Notes: generated from the sequence alone by a model not told the origin. 64,000 nucleotides of DNA from an uncultured Anaerobiospirillum sp. (GCA_944389615.1 CALXNA010000003.1:59470-123469), one strand, 5' to 3'. Numbered from the stretch's first letter, positions 24,098-34,428 are shown. Numbers and translations are program-made.

Positions 24098-25690
24098 ATG
24101 GCTGATCAGAACTTTTTGCAAGAGGTCTCGAAGAGACGCACTTTTGCCATCATCTCTCACCCTGACGCTGGTAAGACGACCATTACGGAGAAGGTCTTGC
24201 TCTTTGGCAGCGTAATTCAGCGCGCCGGTGAGGTTAAAGGCCGCGGCAGCACGGGCTCTTTTGCCAAGTCGGACTGGATGGCCATGGAAAAGGAGCGTGG
24301 CATCTCGGTGACCACCTCGGTGATGCAGTTCCCATACAATGGCTGCGTCGTCAACTTGCTTGACACCCCAGGACACGAAGACTTCTCCGAGGACACCTAT
24401 CGCGTGCTCACCGCGGTCGACTCATGCCTGATGGTGATCGATGCGGCTAAGGGCGTTGAGGAGCGTACGCGCAAGCTGATGGAAGTTACGCGCCTGCGCG
24501 ATACCCCGATCCTGACCTTTATGAACAAGCTCGATCGCGAAACGCGCAATCCGCTCGAGCTCTTAGACGAGGTTGAGTCGGAGCTTAAGATCTTATGCGC
24601 CCCGATCACTTGGCCGATCGGCTCGGGCAAGTCCTTTAAGGGCGTGTACCACATTCTGCGCGATGAGACCTTGCTCTATCACTCCGGCGAAGGCTACCAC
24701 ATCCAAGAGCGCCGCGTGATCAAGGGTTTAGATAACCCTGAGCTCGACGAGGCCGTCGGTGAGGACTTTGCCAAGGAACTGCGCGAGAGCATGGAGCTCA
24801 TCTCGATGGCCTCCAACTCCTTTGATGAGGAAGCCTTCTTAGCAGGCGAGCTCACCCCAGTCTTCTTTGGTACCGCCTTAGGTAACTTCGGCGTGGACTG
24901 CATGTTAGATGGCTTGACCCAATGGGCACCAACCCCGCTGCCGCGTAAGGCCGACAGTCGTGAGGTCAAGGCCACCGAGGATAAGCTCACCGGCTTTATC
25001 TTTAAGATCCAAGCCAATATGGATCCTAAGCACCGCGACCGCATTGCCTTCATGCGCCTAGTCTCAGGCGAGTACAAGAAGGGCATGAAGATGCGCCACG
25101 TCCGCATCGGGCGCGATGTCCAGATCTCCGATGCAGTCACCTTTATGGCCGGTGAGCGTGACCTTGCGACCGAAGCGGTTGCCGGTGACATCATCGGTAT
25201 CCACAACCACGGCACCATTCGCATCGGTGACACCTTCACCGAAGGCGAGGAGCTGCGCTTTAGCGGCATCCCAAACTTCGCCCCAGAGCTGTTCCGCCGT
25301 ATCCGCCTCAAGGATCCGCTCAAGCAAAAGCAGCTGCTCAAGGGCTTAGTCCAGCTCTCCGAGGAAGGCGCCGTGCAGGTCTTCAGACCGCTCATCAACA
25401 ACGATCTGATTGTAGGCGCGGTCGGTGTGCTGCAATTTGACGTGGTGGTATCGCGTCTCAAGCACGAGTACAACGTCGACGCCACCTACGAAAACGTCAA
25501 TGTCACTACCGCCCGCTGGATCGAGTGCGACGATGCCAAGGCCTTAGAGGAGTTCAAGGACAAGGTGCCGACCTTCTTAGCCTTAGACGGCGGCGACAAT
25601 CTGACCTACCTTGCCACCTCCGGCGTCAACTTGAACCTCGCCATCGAGCGCTACCCGAAGGTCAAGTTCCTCGCCACCCGCGAGCACTAA
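24098..25690 (+). CDS. prfC: Peptide chain release factor 3
   Basis: RF3 is the translational GTPase that recycles RF1/RF2 from the ribosome after termination. G1 is SHPDAGKTT (residues 20-28), G3 [15 protein letters not shown]4 NKLDR; the domains that follow match RF3 over a full length of 530 residues (529 in E. coli). The start is ATG 24098 ([10 protein letters not shown]); an in-frame TTG at 24083 is less likely. No clear Shine-Dalgarno sequence precedes either codon. Confidence 0.97.
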   Translation: MADQNFLQEVSKRRTFAIISHPDAGKTTITEKVLLFGSVIQRAGEVKGRGSTGSFAKSDWMAMEKERGISVTTSVMQFPYNGCVVNLLDTPGHEDFSEDTYRVLTAVDSCLMVIDAAKGVEERTRKLMEVTRLRDTPILTFMNKLDRETRNPLELLDEVESELKILCAPITWPIGSGKSFKGVYHILRDETLLYHSGEGYHIQERRVIKGLDNPELDEAVGEDFAKELRESMELISMASNSFDEEAFLAGELTPVFFGTALGNFGVDCMLDGLTQWAPTPLPRKADSREVKATEDKLTGFIFKIQANMDPKHRDRIAFMRLVSGEYKKGMKMRHVRIGRDVQISDAVTFMAGERDLATEAVAGDIIGIHNHGTIRIGDTFTEGEELRFSGIPNFAPELFRRIRLKDPLKQKQLLKGLVQLSEEGAVQVFRPLINNDLIVGAVGVLQFDVVVSRLKHEYNVDATYENVNVTTARWIECDDAKALEEFKDKVPTFLALDGGDNLTYLATSGVNLNLAIERYPKVKFLATREH

Positions 25691-26968
25691 GCGCAGCGCG
25701 GCCGGCGCCTCGGCGCTACGCGCCGCCGCCGCGCGGCTGCGCCCCGCTCCCGCCCCTGTGTGGCCGGGAGCAGGCGCCTTGCAGCGAGCATCATATTTCC
25801 TTTAGAGACCTGTCACAGGTGCTCATTTCTCTCGGGCCGCGGCTGCGCTCGCCGCTTGCCGCCCCACGCTGCGGGCCGGTCGCCTTGGTCTCTAAGGAGC
25901 AGAGGCTGACCTTGCCTGAAATTCCATACCATGCTTTTGCCCTAACTGCAGTGTCGTGAGACGTAACACGGTTTGCGGCTATGGCCTGTAGAGACCGTGG
26001 GGCTGCGTGTAGCCTGAGGTTGTGCCGTATCTTCCCATTTCCCCCTTAGAGACCTCAGGTCTGCCATAACGTGAAGCGGGGCGAGCGCAGCCGCTGCCGC
26101 AGTGGCCGCTGCCGCAGTGGCCGGTGCCGTCACTTGGTGCGACCCGCAACCGGAATGATGTCCTTGGGAACGGCCCGGGGCGTGGCAGGGGTTGGGCGGG
26201 TGGGCAGCGGCAGTTGGGGCGACGCAACCTGAGGTTATGCCGGATCAGCCCGGCCTTGATGGGCCGTGGCAGCGCTCGCCGCTTGCTGTCCCACGCTGCG
26301 GGCAGGTCGCCTTGGTCTCTAAGGCGCAGGGGCTGACCTTGCCTGCAGTTCCAGACCATGCTTCTATCAGGGTTGTGGTGCCTTGGGGCTGCCCGCAACC
26401 TGAGGTCGCGCCGTACCTTCCCCTTAGAGACCAATACCGGTCGGCCGTAACGTGAAGCGGGGCGAGCGCAGCCGCTGCCGCAGTGGCCGGTGCCGTCACT
26501 TGGTGCGACCCGCAACCGGGGTGGTGGCCTTGGGAACGGCCCGGGGCGTGGCAGGGGTTGGGCGGATGGGCAGCGGCTGTTGGGGCGACGCAACCTGAAG
26601 GCTGTCCGCCGCCTGAGGTCAGGCCTGCGGCCTGCGCGGAGGTATACCTTTATACCGGGATGGGGCGGTCAAAGCCGGTGTATGTGGGTGGCTAGATGTG
26701 GAGCTAGTCCAAAAAATGCGCTTTGGACGGGGTAAAATGATGCCGTAGCGTTAAGATGCGTGTACAATTCCAGTCATCATATTGATTACGTTTGCTTGGT
26801 ACCGACGCTCAGGACAGTGAGTAGGTCTGATGAGCTGCGGAGGTTGTGTTGTTGGCGCCCGTTTGCGGGGCGAGCGCGGGGTCAAGCGGGAGCGTGCTTA
26901 CGGATTGTCGAAGAGCAGAGGTAGCGCCGATTTTGGGGTGATCGACCTGCCGAGTCAAGGGTGGCAAA
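25691..26968. other. Repeat-rich intergenic region before the histidine kinase
   Basis: 1278 bases with no recognised gene. It is dominated by two copies of a composite repeat (25838-26605). The last 300 bases hold an inverted repeat GTCCAAA/TTTGGAC (26707-26728) and a TACAAT (26763-26768) that may be the kinase promoter -10. Confidence 0.6.
25838..26605. repeat. Tandem composite repeat containing the CCTTAGAGACC element
   Basis: Segment 25838-26240 is repeated as 26262-26605 with insertions and deletions. Shared blocks include GCGCTCGCCGCTTGC, GGTCTCTAAGG (25887, 26314), CCTTAGAGACC (26044, 26422) and about 170 nearly identical bases from CGTGAAGCGGGGCGAGC through GGGGCGACGCAACCTGA. Both orientations of the core occur in each copy. 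Confidence 0.75.
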
Positions 26969-29900
26969 ATGGGTAAAACGTTTTGGCAGGTCTTTATCAC
27001 CAGATTTCTGGTGACCTTGACGGTCATATTGTCGATCTTTACGATCTTTGTGTACCAAAGAATCGAAAGCGCCAAAGAAATGGCCCATATGGCCGCGCAG
27101 GAGGCGCTGACCCATGTCGACATCGTGCTCAACACCATGATCGACAAGACCAACATGATCGAGGGCTTTCTCCACTCCTTCGGTGAGGAGCGCATGCGCG
27201 AGATGGCCGCGCGCCTTGATGGTAAGATCTACCGAGACGAGTTCAATCTCTTCACCTCGATGCTCTACGACAGCCCTTCGATTAGAGCGATCCAGTTACT
27301 GCCTGCAGGCATCACCCTCTACTCCTACCCCTTAAAGGGCAACGAAGCGGCGATCGGCGATAACGTGCTGCAGCGCGAGCGATCACGCGCCAGCGCCATC
27401 TTCGCCATGCGCTCGGGACTGACCGTGGTCGATGGGCCCTATGAGCTGCTGCAAGGCGGCATGAGCCTGATTGCGCGCAACCCGATCTACTACCAAGACG
27501 GCTCCTTTTGGGGCTTTGCCGTTATCATCCTCACCTTGCCTGATGTCATCGAGCCTTTGGGCTTAAACGACCTGACGCGTCAGGGCTATGAGTACGAGTT
27601 TGACTTCATCCACGATGGCGCTGCCACCACCATCGCTTCGACCTTAAATCCGACCAATGCCCCGTACGCCATTGAGGAGACTAAGCTCCTCGCGGGACGG
27701 CGCGTCTGCATCAAGGCAGTGCCGCAGGGCGGCTGGATTAAGCTCTCAGACGGCGCGCTCGAGTTCGTCTTTTTCCTCTTGGTCGCGGTGCTGATCGCCT
27801 ATTTGGGCACGCGCTATCGCCTGTCATCGCTCCAGCTCGTCTCATCCTTGGAGAAGGAGAAGTTCCTGCGCTTGGTCACCGCGCAGGCCTACAAGGAGGC
27901 CGAGCAGGCCAACAACGCTAAAAGCGACTTCTTGTCGGCGATGAGTCACGACCTGCGTACCCCAATGAATGCCATTGTCGGCCTGTGCATCTTGCTCAAG
28001 CGCGACCGCGATAAGCCGCAGAAGGTCGGCGACTACGCCCGTAAGATCAACGCTTCGTGCCAGCACTTGTTGGGTCTTATCAACGACATCTTGGACATGA
28101 ACAAGATCGAGAGCGGTAAGAACACCTTCAATATGCGCGAGTTCTCGCTGGCCTTGCTCATCGATAACCTCAACACCATTGTGCGGCCGCAGGCGCGCGC
28201 CAAGAAGCAGGCCTTTGAGATCAAGCTCAATCACATCAAGCACGAGTTCTTAATCGCCGATAACCTGCGCCTCAACCAGATCTTGCTTAACCTGCTGTCC
28301 AACGCTGTCAAGTACACCCAAGTGGGCGGCCATATTAGCCTGATCGTGACCGAAGAAGAGGAGCGCTCCAACAACATCGCACGCTACACCTTCGAGGTCA
28401 TCGACAATGGCATGGGCATGTCCCAAGAGTTCCTTGACCACATCTACGAGCCTTTTGTTCGCGCCGATAATGTGGTGGGCACCGCGATCCAAGGTACCGG
28501 CCTTGGCATGACCATCACCCATAACTTGGTCAACCTCTTAGGCGGCAGCATCGTCATCGATTCCAAGGAGAATGAAGGCACCGCAGTGCGCGTGCACCTG
28601 TCCTTGAAGATCAAGAACGAAGAGGTCAAGGACAGCGAGTTCTTAAAGAGCTATGGCATCAGCCATATCCTGCTTATCGACGATGAGTTTGCGGTGAGCG
28701 AGTCGGTCAGCAACACCATGAGCGAAGCGGGCGTTGAGACCATCCACGCCTTCAATCGCAAGCAGGCCTTCGCACACCTTGAGCAATTAGATCGCGAGGG
28801 CAAGCATATTGATCTCATCCTCTTAGACTTAGTGCTGCAAGATGAAAGCGGCCTTGAGGTGGCCAAGGCGCTGCAGCAGAGCAAGTTTAAGGACATCCCG
28901 ATCTTCATCCTCACCTCCTACGACTACAGCGATATCGAAGTTGAGGGCATGGACATCGGCATCAAGGGCTTCTTGATGAAGCCGCTCTTCATCAGCAACT
29001 TAAAGCAGGCCCTGATCAACGCCACCGAGAGCACCACCAAGGCCGAGTCCGACAACGAGCATTCGGTGCTCGAGGGCATGCATATCCTTGCTGCCGAGGA
29101 CAATGAGCTCAATTCGGAGATCTTGGTCGAGCTGCTCTCCATTCGCGGGGCGCAGTGCACGGTCTGCTCCGACGGTGTCGAGATCGTTGAGAAGTTCAAG
29201 CAGAGCACCCCGGGTCAGTACGACTTTATCTTGATGGATGTGCAGATGCCGCGCCTCAATGGCCTTGATGCCACGCGCCAAATCCGCGCCTTGGACTTGC
29301 CGCATGCCAAGACCATCACCATCATCGCCATGACTGCCAACGCCTTCACCGACGATATCAAGGCTTCGCTCGATGCGGGCATGAACTACCACATCTCCAA
29401 GCCGCTCGACCTCGACCTGCTTGAGGACTATGTGCGTAAGGTACGCGCCGGTCATGCCCCGAACTTAAGCGCGAGTTATGTGCCGACCGCCAAGCGCACC
29501 TCCAAGGAAGAGGCCGCGCGCGAAGAGGCCCAAGCCCTCAATCCTGAGGCTTCTTTATCTGACCTCGACAGCTTCGATGCTACCGCGAGCGTCGCTTATG
29601 CCGCCACTGCTGATGCTGGCCCTAACACCACGCTGGCGCAAGCCCAAGCCGGGCGCGGCGCGCCCTATACGGCGTCCTTAGAACAGCATGGCGCTGACGT
29701 GGTCGATCAAGACGCGAACTGTCAGAGCAACGCCCAAGCGGCCCAAGCTACGACGCAGGGCGATGCCGCGGCGCAGGGCGATGCCGCGGCGCAGGGCGAT
29801 GCCGCGGCGCAGGGCGATGCCGCGGCGCAGGCTGATGCCGCTGCGCAGGCTGATGCCGCGGCTCAAGCTGATGCCAGTGAGGCGCACTGCACCGCGCAAG

Positions 29901-31030
29901 CGGCGCAGCAATTGGCCGAGCATAAGGCGCGCTGCGCCCAGCTTAGCGCTGAGAAAGCCCATGCGGCGACCCATCCGGAAGCTGCGGTGCCTGAGCCGCT
30001 ATCTGAGCCGCAGCCTGAGATGCAGACCGAGTCTCACCGTGGCGCGACGGCTCCGGTTGCGGCTAAACCGCGCGCGGAAGTGCCGCCTCCGGCGACGGCC
30101 CATTATGGGACGCAAGGGCCGCGCAAGTTGAGGGAGGGGCTCGTAGCGCCCAAGGCCATTGAGGGTAAGGCCGTCAAGAAGCCGCTTTTGGAGCGGGAGC
30201 TCTCGCCCTTTGCTGGGGTCAGCACGCACTCGCCGGTGCTGCAGGCAGTACTCAAGCTGCTGCAGCAAAAGCAAAAGGGTCAGCCGCTGAGCACTGAGGC
30301 GCTACGCCGGGCCAAGCTCATGGCGCAGGCGACGATGCAGGGCAGCCTGCCTGCCTATGGCTTAGGGGCCAATAACGATGTCTTGCTGCCAACTCCAAGT
30401 CTGGAGGTGGAAGATAAGTATTGCGACGGCACCGAGACTGAGGGCTATTTGAAGCTGGCCGAAGTTGCGGCGGTCAATGACGTGTTCTTAAACGCGATGG
30501 AAGGCAAGAGCCGCGACAGCGATAGCTGTAGCTCCAACTTCAAGCAGCAAGAGATTGCGGCCTTAGAGCGCACTGCGGCCGCAGATCAAGCCGGGCTTGA
30601 CCAAGCCCAGCAGGGCATAGTTCCGGACATTGATCAGGCGCCCCCTTATCGGGGCGATCCGGTCAATCCGCATGCCCCGGAGGTGGTAGAGGAGAGCGCA
30701 AGCCACTTGTGGCTCAAGCATAAGGCCACCATCTTCATCCCGCCCGATGGTTCAAGTCATGATAGCAGCACCATCAAGGTCACCCCCGAGCTCATCGCCG
30801 AGGCGACTAAGGAGCTCGACGAATTGCATCTGCGCGTCAAGGCTGACCCGACGCTCCTTGCCGAGGCGACGCGTGACCTTGAGAAGCTGCGCAGCACCTT
30901 CGATGACTCTAAGCCTGATAAGAGCCGCAGCATCATCGACGCCATCATCAGCGGTACCGGCTTTGCCCAGTCCTTTGGCTTAGATGACACCAGCTCGGGC
31001 AAGGACAGTCATGACCACGAAGCTCATTGA
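26969..31030 (+). CDS. CHASE-domain hybrid histidine kinase with two receiver domains and long repetitive tail
   Basis: The 1353-residue protein has a transmembrane helix (11-29), a periplasmic sensor of CHASE type (about 30-260, with VVDGPYELLQGG), a second helix (264-281), a HisKA domain with phospho-acceptor His327 (SAMSHDLRTPMN), an HATPase domain (NLLSNAVKYT, DNGMGM, GTGLGMT) and two receivers with phospho-acceptors Asp620 and Asp757. From about residue 830 to the end is a 520-residue low-complexity tail that includes a 15-base-unit Ala-Gln-Gly-Asp-Ala repeat. No HPt domain is seen. AGGGTGG is 5-6 bases before ATG. The ligand is unknown. The TatD-like gene overlaps its 3' end by 20 bases, so the genes are translationally coupled. 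Confidence 0.9.
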   Translation: MGKTFWQVFITRFLVTLTVILSIFTIFVYQRIESAKEMAHMAAQEALTHVDIVLNTMIDKTNMIEGFLHSFGEERMREMAARLDGKIYRDEFNLFTSMLYDSPSIRAIQLLPAGITLYSYPLKGNEAAIGDNVLQRERSRASAIFAMRSGLTVVDGPYELLQGGMSLIARNPIYYQDGSFWGFAVIILTLPDVIEPLGLNDLTRQGYEYEFDFIHDGAATTIASTLNPTNAPYAIEETKLLAGRRVCIKAVPQGGWIKLSDGALEFVFFLLVAVLIAYLGTRYRLSSLQLVSSLEKEKFLRLVTAQAYKEAEQANNAKSDFLSAMSHDLRTPMNAIVGLCILLKRDRDKPQKVGDYARKINASCQHLLGLINDILDMNKIESGKNTFNMREFSLALLIDNLNTIVRPQARAKKQAFEIKLNHIKHEFLIADNLRLNQILLNLLSNAVKYTQVGGHISLIVTEEEERSNNIARYTFEVIDNGMGMSQEFLDHIYEPFVRADNVVGTAIQGTGLGMTITHNLVNLLGGSIVIDSKENEGTAVRVHLSLKIKNEEVKDSEFLKSYGISHILLIDDEFAVSESVSNTMSEAGVETIHAFNRKQAFAHLEQLDREGKHIDLILLDLVLQDESGLEVAKALQQSKFKDIPIFILTSYDYSDIEVEGMDIGIKGFLMKPLFISNLKQALINATESTTKAESDNEHSVLEGMHILAAEDNELNSEILVELLSIRGAQCTVCSDGVEIVEKFKQSTPGQYDFILMDVQMPRLNGLDATRQIRALDLPHAKTITIIAMTANAFTDDIKASLDAGMNYHISKPLDLDLLEDYVRKVRAGHAPNLSASYVPTAKRTSKEEAAREEAQALNPEASLSDLDSFDATASVAYAATADAGPNTTLAQAQAGRGAPYTASLEQHGADVVDQDANCQSNAQAAQATTQGDAAAQGDAAAQGDAAAQGDAAAQADAAAQADAAAQADASEAHCTAQAAQQLAEHKARCAQLSAEKAHAATHPEAAVPEPLSEPQPEMQTESHRGATAPVAAKPRAEVPPPATAHYGTQGPRKLREGLVAPKAIEGKAVKKPLLERELSPFAGVSTHSPVLQAVLKLLQQKQKGQPLSTEALRRAKLMAQATMQGSLPAYGLGANNDVLLPTPSLEVEDKYCDGTETEGYLKLAEVAAVNDVFLNAMEGKSRDSDSCSSNFKQQEIAALERTAAADQAGLDQAQQGIVPDIDQAPPYRGDPVNPHAPEVVEESASHLWLKHKATIFIPPDGSSHDSSTIKVTPELIAEATKELDELHLRVKADPTLLAEATRDLEKLRSTFDDSKPDKSRSIIDAIISGTGFAQSFGLDDTSSGKDSHDHEAH
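29754..29876 (+). repeat. In-frame 15-bp tandem repeat in the kinase tail
   Basis: Units of GCGCAGGGCGATGCC-type sequence (AAQGD, then AAQAD) repeat about eight times without breaking the frame. The first units are almost identical at DNA level, which implies recent slippage. Confidence 0.85.
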
Positions 31031-31880
31031 TAGCCACTGCCATTTGCTCTTGGGTCATATCTGGGGCTTGCGTTATACCGACCAAAGTCGCAACAACCTG
31101 TACCTAGCGCGGGAAGTGCGTAAGATTTGGGCCTCTGCGGCTCAGGTGGAGCCGGTTGGGCTGGCGGATTGGGTGTCTATCGGGGATTGGAAGTTCGTCA
31201 TGGAGCGCTATGCCCAAAGTCCCGTCGCCTTCTTTAATGGCTATACCACCTGCCGCTTTGATGCTCAAGTCACCGCCTTGCTGTTGCTATGCTATCGAGA
31301 GCTCAGCGCTGGGCGTATGACCTTAGGGCTGGGCTTGCATCCGTGGTATTGCTATCGGGGGATCCTTGACAAGGAGCTGCCCGAGCTCATCGCGCTCTAC
31401 GATCGGCTGAAGCTACGCGCGCCGCATCTTTTGGGCCCGTGCTGGGGCGAAATCGGATTAGATCGCAAGCGCAAGGGCTTGTTGCCTCTTGCCGAGCAGC
31501 AGGCCATCATGCGCGACTTTATTGCGGCTACCAAGTCACGCTGCCCCAACTACAGCTGGCACTGTGTAAAGGCCCACAGCGACTTGCTCGCCACGCTCAA
31601 GACTTTTGACTCTGATCCGGGGCCGAGCATCGGCGGGGTGGTGCATGGCTTTCATGGCTCGGTGGTCGCGGCGTGCCAATTGGCCGAGCGCGGCCTCAAG
31701 CTCGGCATCGGGCCTGCAGTGTTGCGCCCTGAGCAAGAGGAGAATTGGCGGCGCTTGCTGCGCGATCCGGCCTTGGCCGACTCATGGCTTTTGGAGACCG
31801 ATCACGATCAGAAACGCTATGATGATGCGCTGCTTTCTAAGATTGCGGTGCGCGTTGACAGCTTGCGTGGTGCCCGCTAA
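31011..31880 (+). CDS. TatD-family metal-dependent hydrolase
   Basis: A 289-residue TIM-barrel hydrolase of the TatD family, with the metal-binding DSHCH (His9, His11), Glu147 in GEIGLD, histidines in SWHCVKAHSDLL and GVVHGFHGS, and Asp264 in LETDHD. Family members act as 3'-5' DNases or related phosphodiesterases. ATG 31011 is supported by AAGGAC 5 bases upstream and lies inside the 3' end of the kinase gene. serB follows after 38 bases, so kinase, tatD-like, serB and radA may form one operon. Confidence 0.85.
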   Translation: MTTKLIDSHCHLLLGHIWGLRYTDQSRNNLYLAREVRKIWASAAQVEPVGLADWVSIGDWKFVMERYAQSPVAFFNGYTTCRFDAQVTALLLLCYRELSAGRMTLGLGLHPWYCYRGILDKELPELIALYDRLKLRAPHLLGPCWGEIGLDRKRKGLLPLAEQQAIMRDFIAATKSRCPNYSWHCVKAHSDLLATLKTFDSDPGPSIGGVVHGFHGSVVAACQLAERGLKLGIGPAVLRPEQEENWRRLLRDPALADSWLLETDHDQKRYDDALLSKIAVRVDSLRGAR

Positions 31881-31918
31881 AGTGACGGCTTAGTTTCAGC
31901 TTTGAGGGGAGAGGGCGC

Positions 31919-32932
31919 ATGGCTCATAGTTTGGCCGCACAGCAAGGTAGAACCCAAGAACTTTGGGTCGGCTTTAACCGGGGTGCTGACATCACGGCAG
32001 GCCTTAAGGCCGTGCTCACCACCGCCTATGGCTCAGATTTAGGCCTCGAGATCGAGGCGCTAGATGCTGAGCACACCTATGTCCTGCTCGAAGTCGCTGA
32101 GCTACTCAGTAGCTCGGGGCGGGCGCAGTTACGTGAGGCACTCTTAGCCGGGCGGCTTGATTGCGATGTCTGGTACGACCCCTTCCCTAACTTTTACCAT
32201 GGGGCTAACGCGGCTGCGGGCAGCGCGATCGTCATGGATATGGACATGACCTCGGTACAGATTGAGGGCATCGATGAGATTGCGCGGCGCTTAGGCGTGT
32301 ATGAGCAGGTCGCGGCCATCACCGAGCAGGCGATGCAGGGCCATCTCGACTTTAGCCAGTCGCTGCAGCGCCGGGTGGCGCTGCTTGAGGGCGGCGACGC
32401 GGAGCAGGTACTCTCTGACGTCAAGGCCCACATGCCGTGGACACCGGGCCTTGACCGTCTGATCGCTGCCATGGATCAGGCGCGCGCGGTTAACCCTAAG
32501 ACCCAGTTTTGCGTCGCCTCCGGGGGCTTTCATAACCTGATTGCCGCGCTTGATGCGCACGCCCATTACAATCAGATTGCGGCCAATCATTTGGCGGTCG
32601 ATGCTTCTGGTAAGTTTACCGGCAAGGTCGACGGTCCGATCGTCGATGGTCAGGCGAAGGCTCACTTAGTCCATGAGCTTAAGGACAAGTATGGCATGGC
32701 GCAGGAGCAGATCATCGTGGTGGGCGATGGCGCTAACGACCTCATCATGATGGCCGAGGGCGGCTTTGCTGTGGCCTATCACGCTAAGCCCAAGGTACAA
32801 GCGCAGGTGCACAACCTCATCAATCACTGTGACCTGACCATGCTCTCTGCTCGCCTCGAGCTTGACCGCAACCAAGGTGAAAGCTTACTGGTGCCGGGGC
32901 AGCGCGTGGCGGCGCAGGTCGTCACGATCTAA
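31919..32932 (+). CDS. serB: Phosphoserine phosphatase
   Basis: SerB releases serine from phosphoserine, the last step of serine synthesis. The HAD motifs are clear: DMDMT (107-111) with catalytic Asp107 and Asp109, ASGGFHNL (motif II), and GDGANDLIMMAEGGFAVAYHAKP (motif IV). The E. coli motif is DMDST; Met replaces the Ser that lies between the second Asp and Thr, which remains within the DxDxT pattern. The 337-residue length is near normal, with an N-terminal ACT-like region. GGGGAGAGG precedes ATG 31919. serB-radA is a conserved gammaproteobacterial pair; radA starts 12 bases downstream. Confidence 0.95.
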   Translation: MAHSLAAQQGRTQELWVGFNRGADITAGLKAVLTTAYGSDLGLEIEALDAEHTYVLLEVAELLSSSGRAQLREALLAGRLDCDVWYDPFPNFYHGANAAAGSAIVMDMDMTSVQIEGIDEIARRLGVYEQVAAITEQAMQGHLDFSQSLQRRVALLEGGDAEQVLSDVKAHMPWTPGLDRLIAAMDQARAVNPKTQFCVASGGFHNLIAALDAHAHYNQIAANHLAVDASGKFTGKVDGPIVDGQAKAHLVHELKDKYGMAQEQIIVVGDGANDLIMMAEGGFAVAYHAKPKVQAQVHNLINHCDLTMLSARLELDRNQGESLLVPGQRVAAQVVTI

Positions 32933-32944
32933 GGGGAGTGGGCC

Positions 32945-34321
32945 ATGGCTAAAGCCAAAGCGATTTTTGTCTGCACCCAGTGCGGGGCGGAATATACCCG
33001 CTGGCAGGGCCAGTGCAAGGCCTGCGGCGAGTGGAACTCGATCGAAGAAGTGCACATGGCCCGGCCCGTGGCCGAGCGCTCCGCGGTACGCTCCTTAGGG
33101 GGCTTTGCCGGTGCCGCCGACGGCAAGGTCGAGAACCTTGCCAATGTCCAGATCGCGCAGACGCCGCGTCTTGGCACCGGCTATGGCGAGTTTGACCGCG
33201 TCTTAGGCGGCGGCATTGTGCCCGGCTCCGTGGTCTTGATCGGCGGTAACCCGGGCGCAGGCAAGTCGACGCTCCTGTTGCAGACCGTGTGCAAGCTCTC
33301 GGCGACTACGCCGGTGCTCTATATCACGGGCGAAGAGTCGCTTGAGCAAGTAGCCCTGCGCGCCCAGCGCCTCGTGCTGCCGACCGAGCGGGTGCGTATC
33401 GCGGCGGAGACTTCGATCGACAATATCATGCGTCTGGCGCAGCAAGAACGCCCGGCGGTCTTGGTGGTCGACTCCATTCAGGTGATGCATGTTGAGGGCG
33501 TCGATAGCGCGCCCGGCGCGGTAACCCAAGTGCGCGAGTCGGCCGCGGCCTTGACCCAATTTGCCAAGCGCACCGGCATCGCGGTGTTTTTGGTCGGTCA
33601 CGTCACTAAGGAAGGTAGCCTCGCTGGCCCTAAGGTCTTAGAGCATTGTGTCGATTGCTCGGTGATCTTGGAGGCCGGTACCGACATGCGCTTCCGCACT
33701 CTGCGCTGTCATAAGAACCGCTTTGGCGCGGTCAATGAGATTGGCGTCTTCGCCATGACCGATAAGGGCTTGCATGAGATCAAGAACCCGTCGGCCATCT
33801 TCTTAAACCGCCAAGAGACGGTGGCTCCGGGTTCGCTCGCGACCTGCGTCTGGGAAGGCACGCGCCCGCTGCTCGTCGAGCTGCAATGTCTCGTCGACAT
33901 CTCGCAATATGGCAACCCACGGCGTCTGTCGCTCGGCACTGACACCAATCGTTTGTCGATGTTGCTCTCGGTGCTGCACCGTCATGCGGGCATTCAGCTG
34001 GCCGACCAAGACGTCTTCGTCAACGTGGTCGGTGGTGTCAAGATTGATGGCACGAGCTCCGATGTGCCGCTGATTTTGGCCTTGCTCTCAAGCTTCAACG
34101 AGCGGCCGCTGCCGCGCACCACGCTCGCCTTCGGCGAGATTGGCCTCACCGGCGAGATCCGCCCAGTGCAGTCGGGCCTTGAGCGCCTCAACGAAGCCGA
34201 GAAGCAGGGCTTTCAGACCGCGATCATCCCGGCGGACAATGCGCCGCGCAACAAGAGCCAGATCGGAAACCTGCACTTGGTACCGGTCAAGAACATCCAA
34301 GAGCTGGTCGACTTGGTCTAG
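32945..34321 (+). CDS. radA: DNA repair protein RadA
   Basis: RadA (Sms) is a DnaB-like branch-migration ATPase in recombinational repair. The 458-residue product has the N-terminal zinc finger (Cys10, 13, 24, 27), Walker A GNPGAGKS (101-108), the RadA-specific KNRFG motif in HKNRFGAVNEIG, and a C-terminal Lon-protease-like domain. GGGGAG lies upstream of ATG 32945. It is the last gene of the rightward cluster. Confidence 0.97.
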   Translation: MAKAKAIFVCTQCGAEYTRWQGQCKACGEWNSIEEVHMARPVAERSAVRSLGGFAGAADGKVENLANVQIAQTPRLGTGYGEFDRVLGGGIVPGSVVLIGGNPGAGKSTLLLQTVCKLSATTPVLYITGEESLEQVALRAQRLVLPTERVRIAAETSIDNIMRLAQQERPAVLVVDSIQVMHVEGVDSAPGAVTQVRESAAALTQFAKRTGIAVFLVGHVTKEGSLAGPKVLEHCVDCSVILEAGTDMRFRTLRCHKNRFGAVNEIGVFAMTDKGLHEIKNPSAIFLNRQETVAPGSLATCVWEGTRPLLVELQCLVDISQYGNPRRLSLGTDTNRLSMLLSVLHRHAGIQLADQDVFVNVVGGVKIDGTSSDVPLILALLSSFNERPLPRTTLAFGEIGLTGEIRPVQSGLERLNEAEKQGFQTAIIPADNAPRNKSQIGNLHLVPVKNIQELVDLV

Positions 34322-34374
34322 CCGCGGGCTCGACACGGTCTTGCCTTGGTAGCGCCACGCGCCTAGGGCGCGCC

Positions 34375-34405
34375 CCAAAAACTAAAGCCAGCGTGACGCT
34401 GGCTT
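34375..34405 (-). terminator. Terminator of the PilZ gene
   Basis: AAGCCAGCG (34385-34393) pairs with CGCTGGCTT (34397-34405), loop TGA; on the minus strand it is followed by TAGTTTTTGG. It also separates the convergent radA. Confidence 0.75.
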
Positions 34406-34428
34406 AAGGGGTAAGTCCCGGGGAGCTC

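Noticed and set aside
29678..30131. Long open frames on both strands across the kinase tail
   Set aside because: They are frame shadows of the 15-bp repeat and of GC-rich coding sequence.
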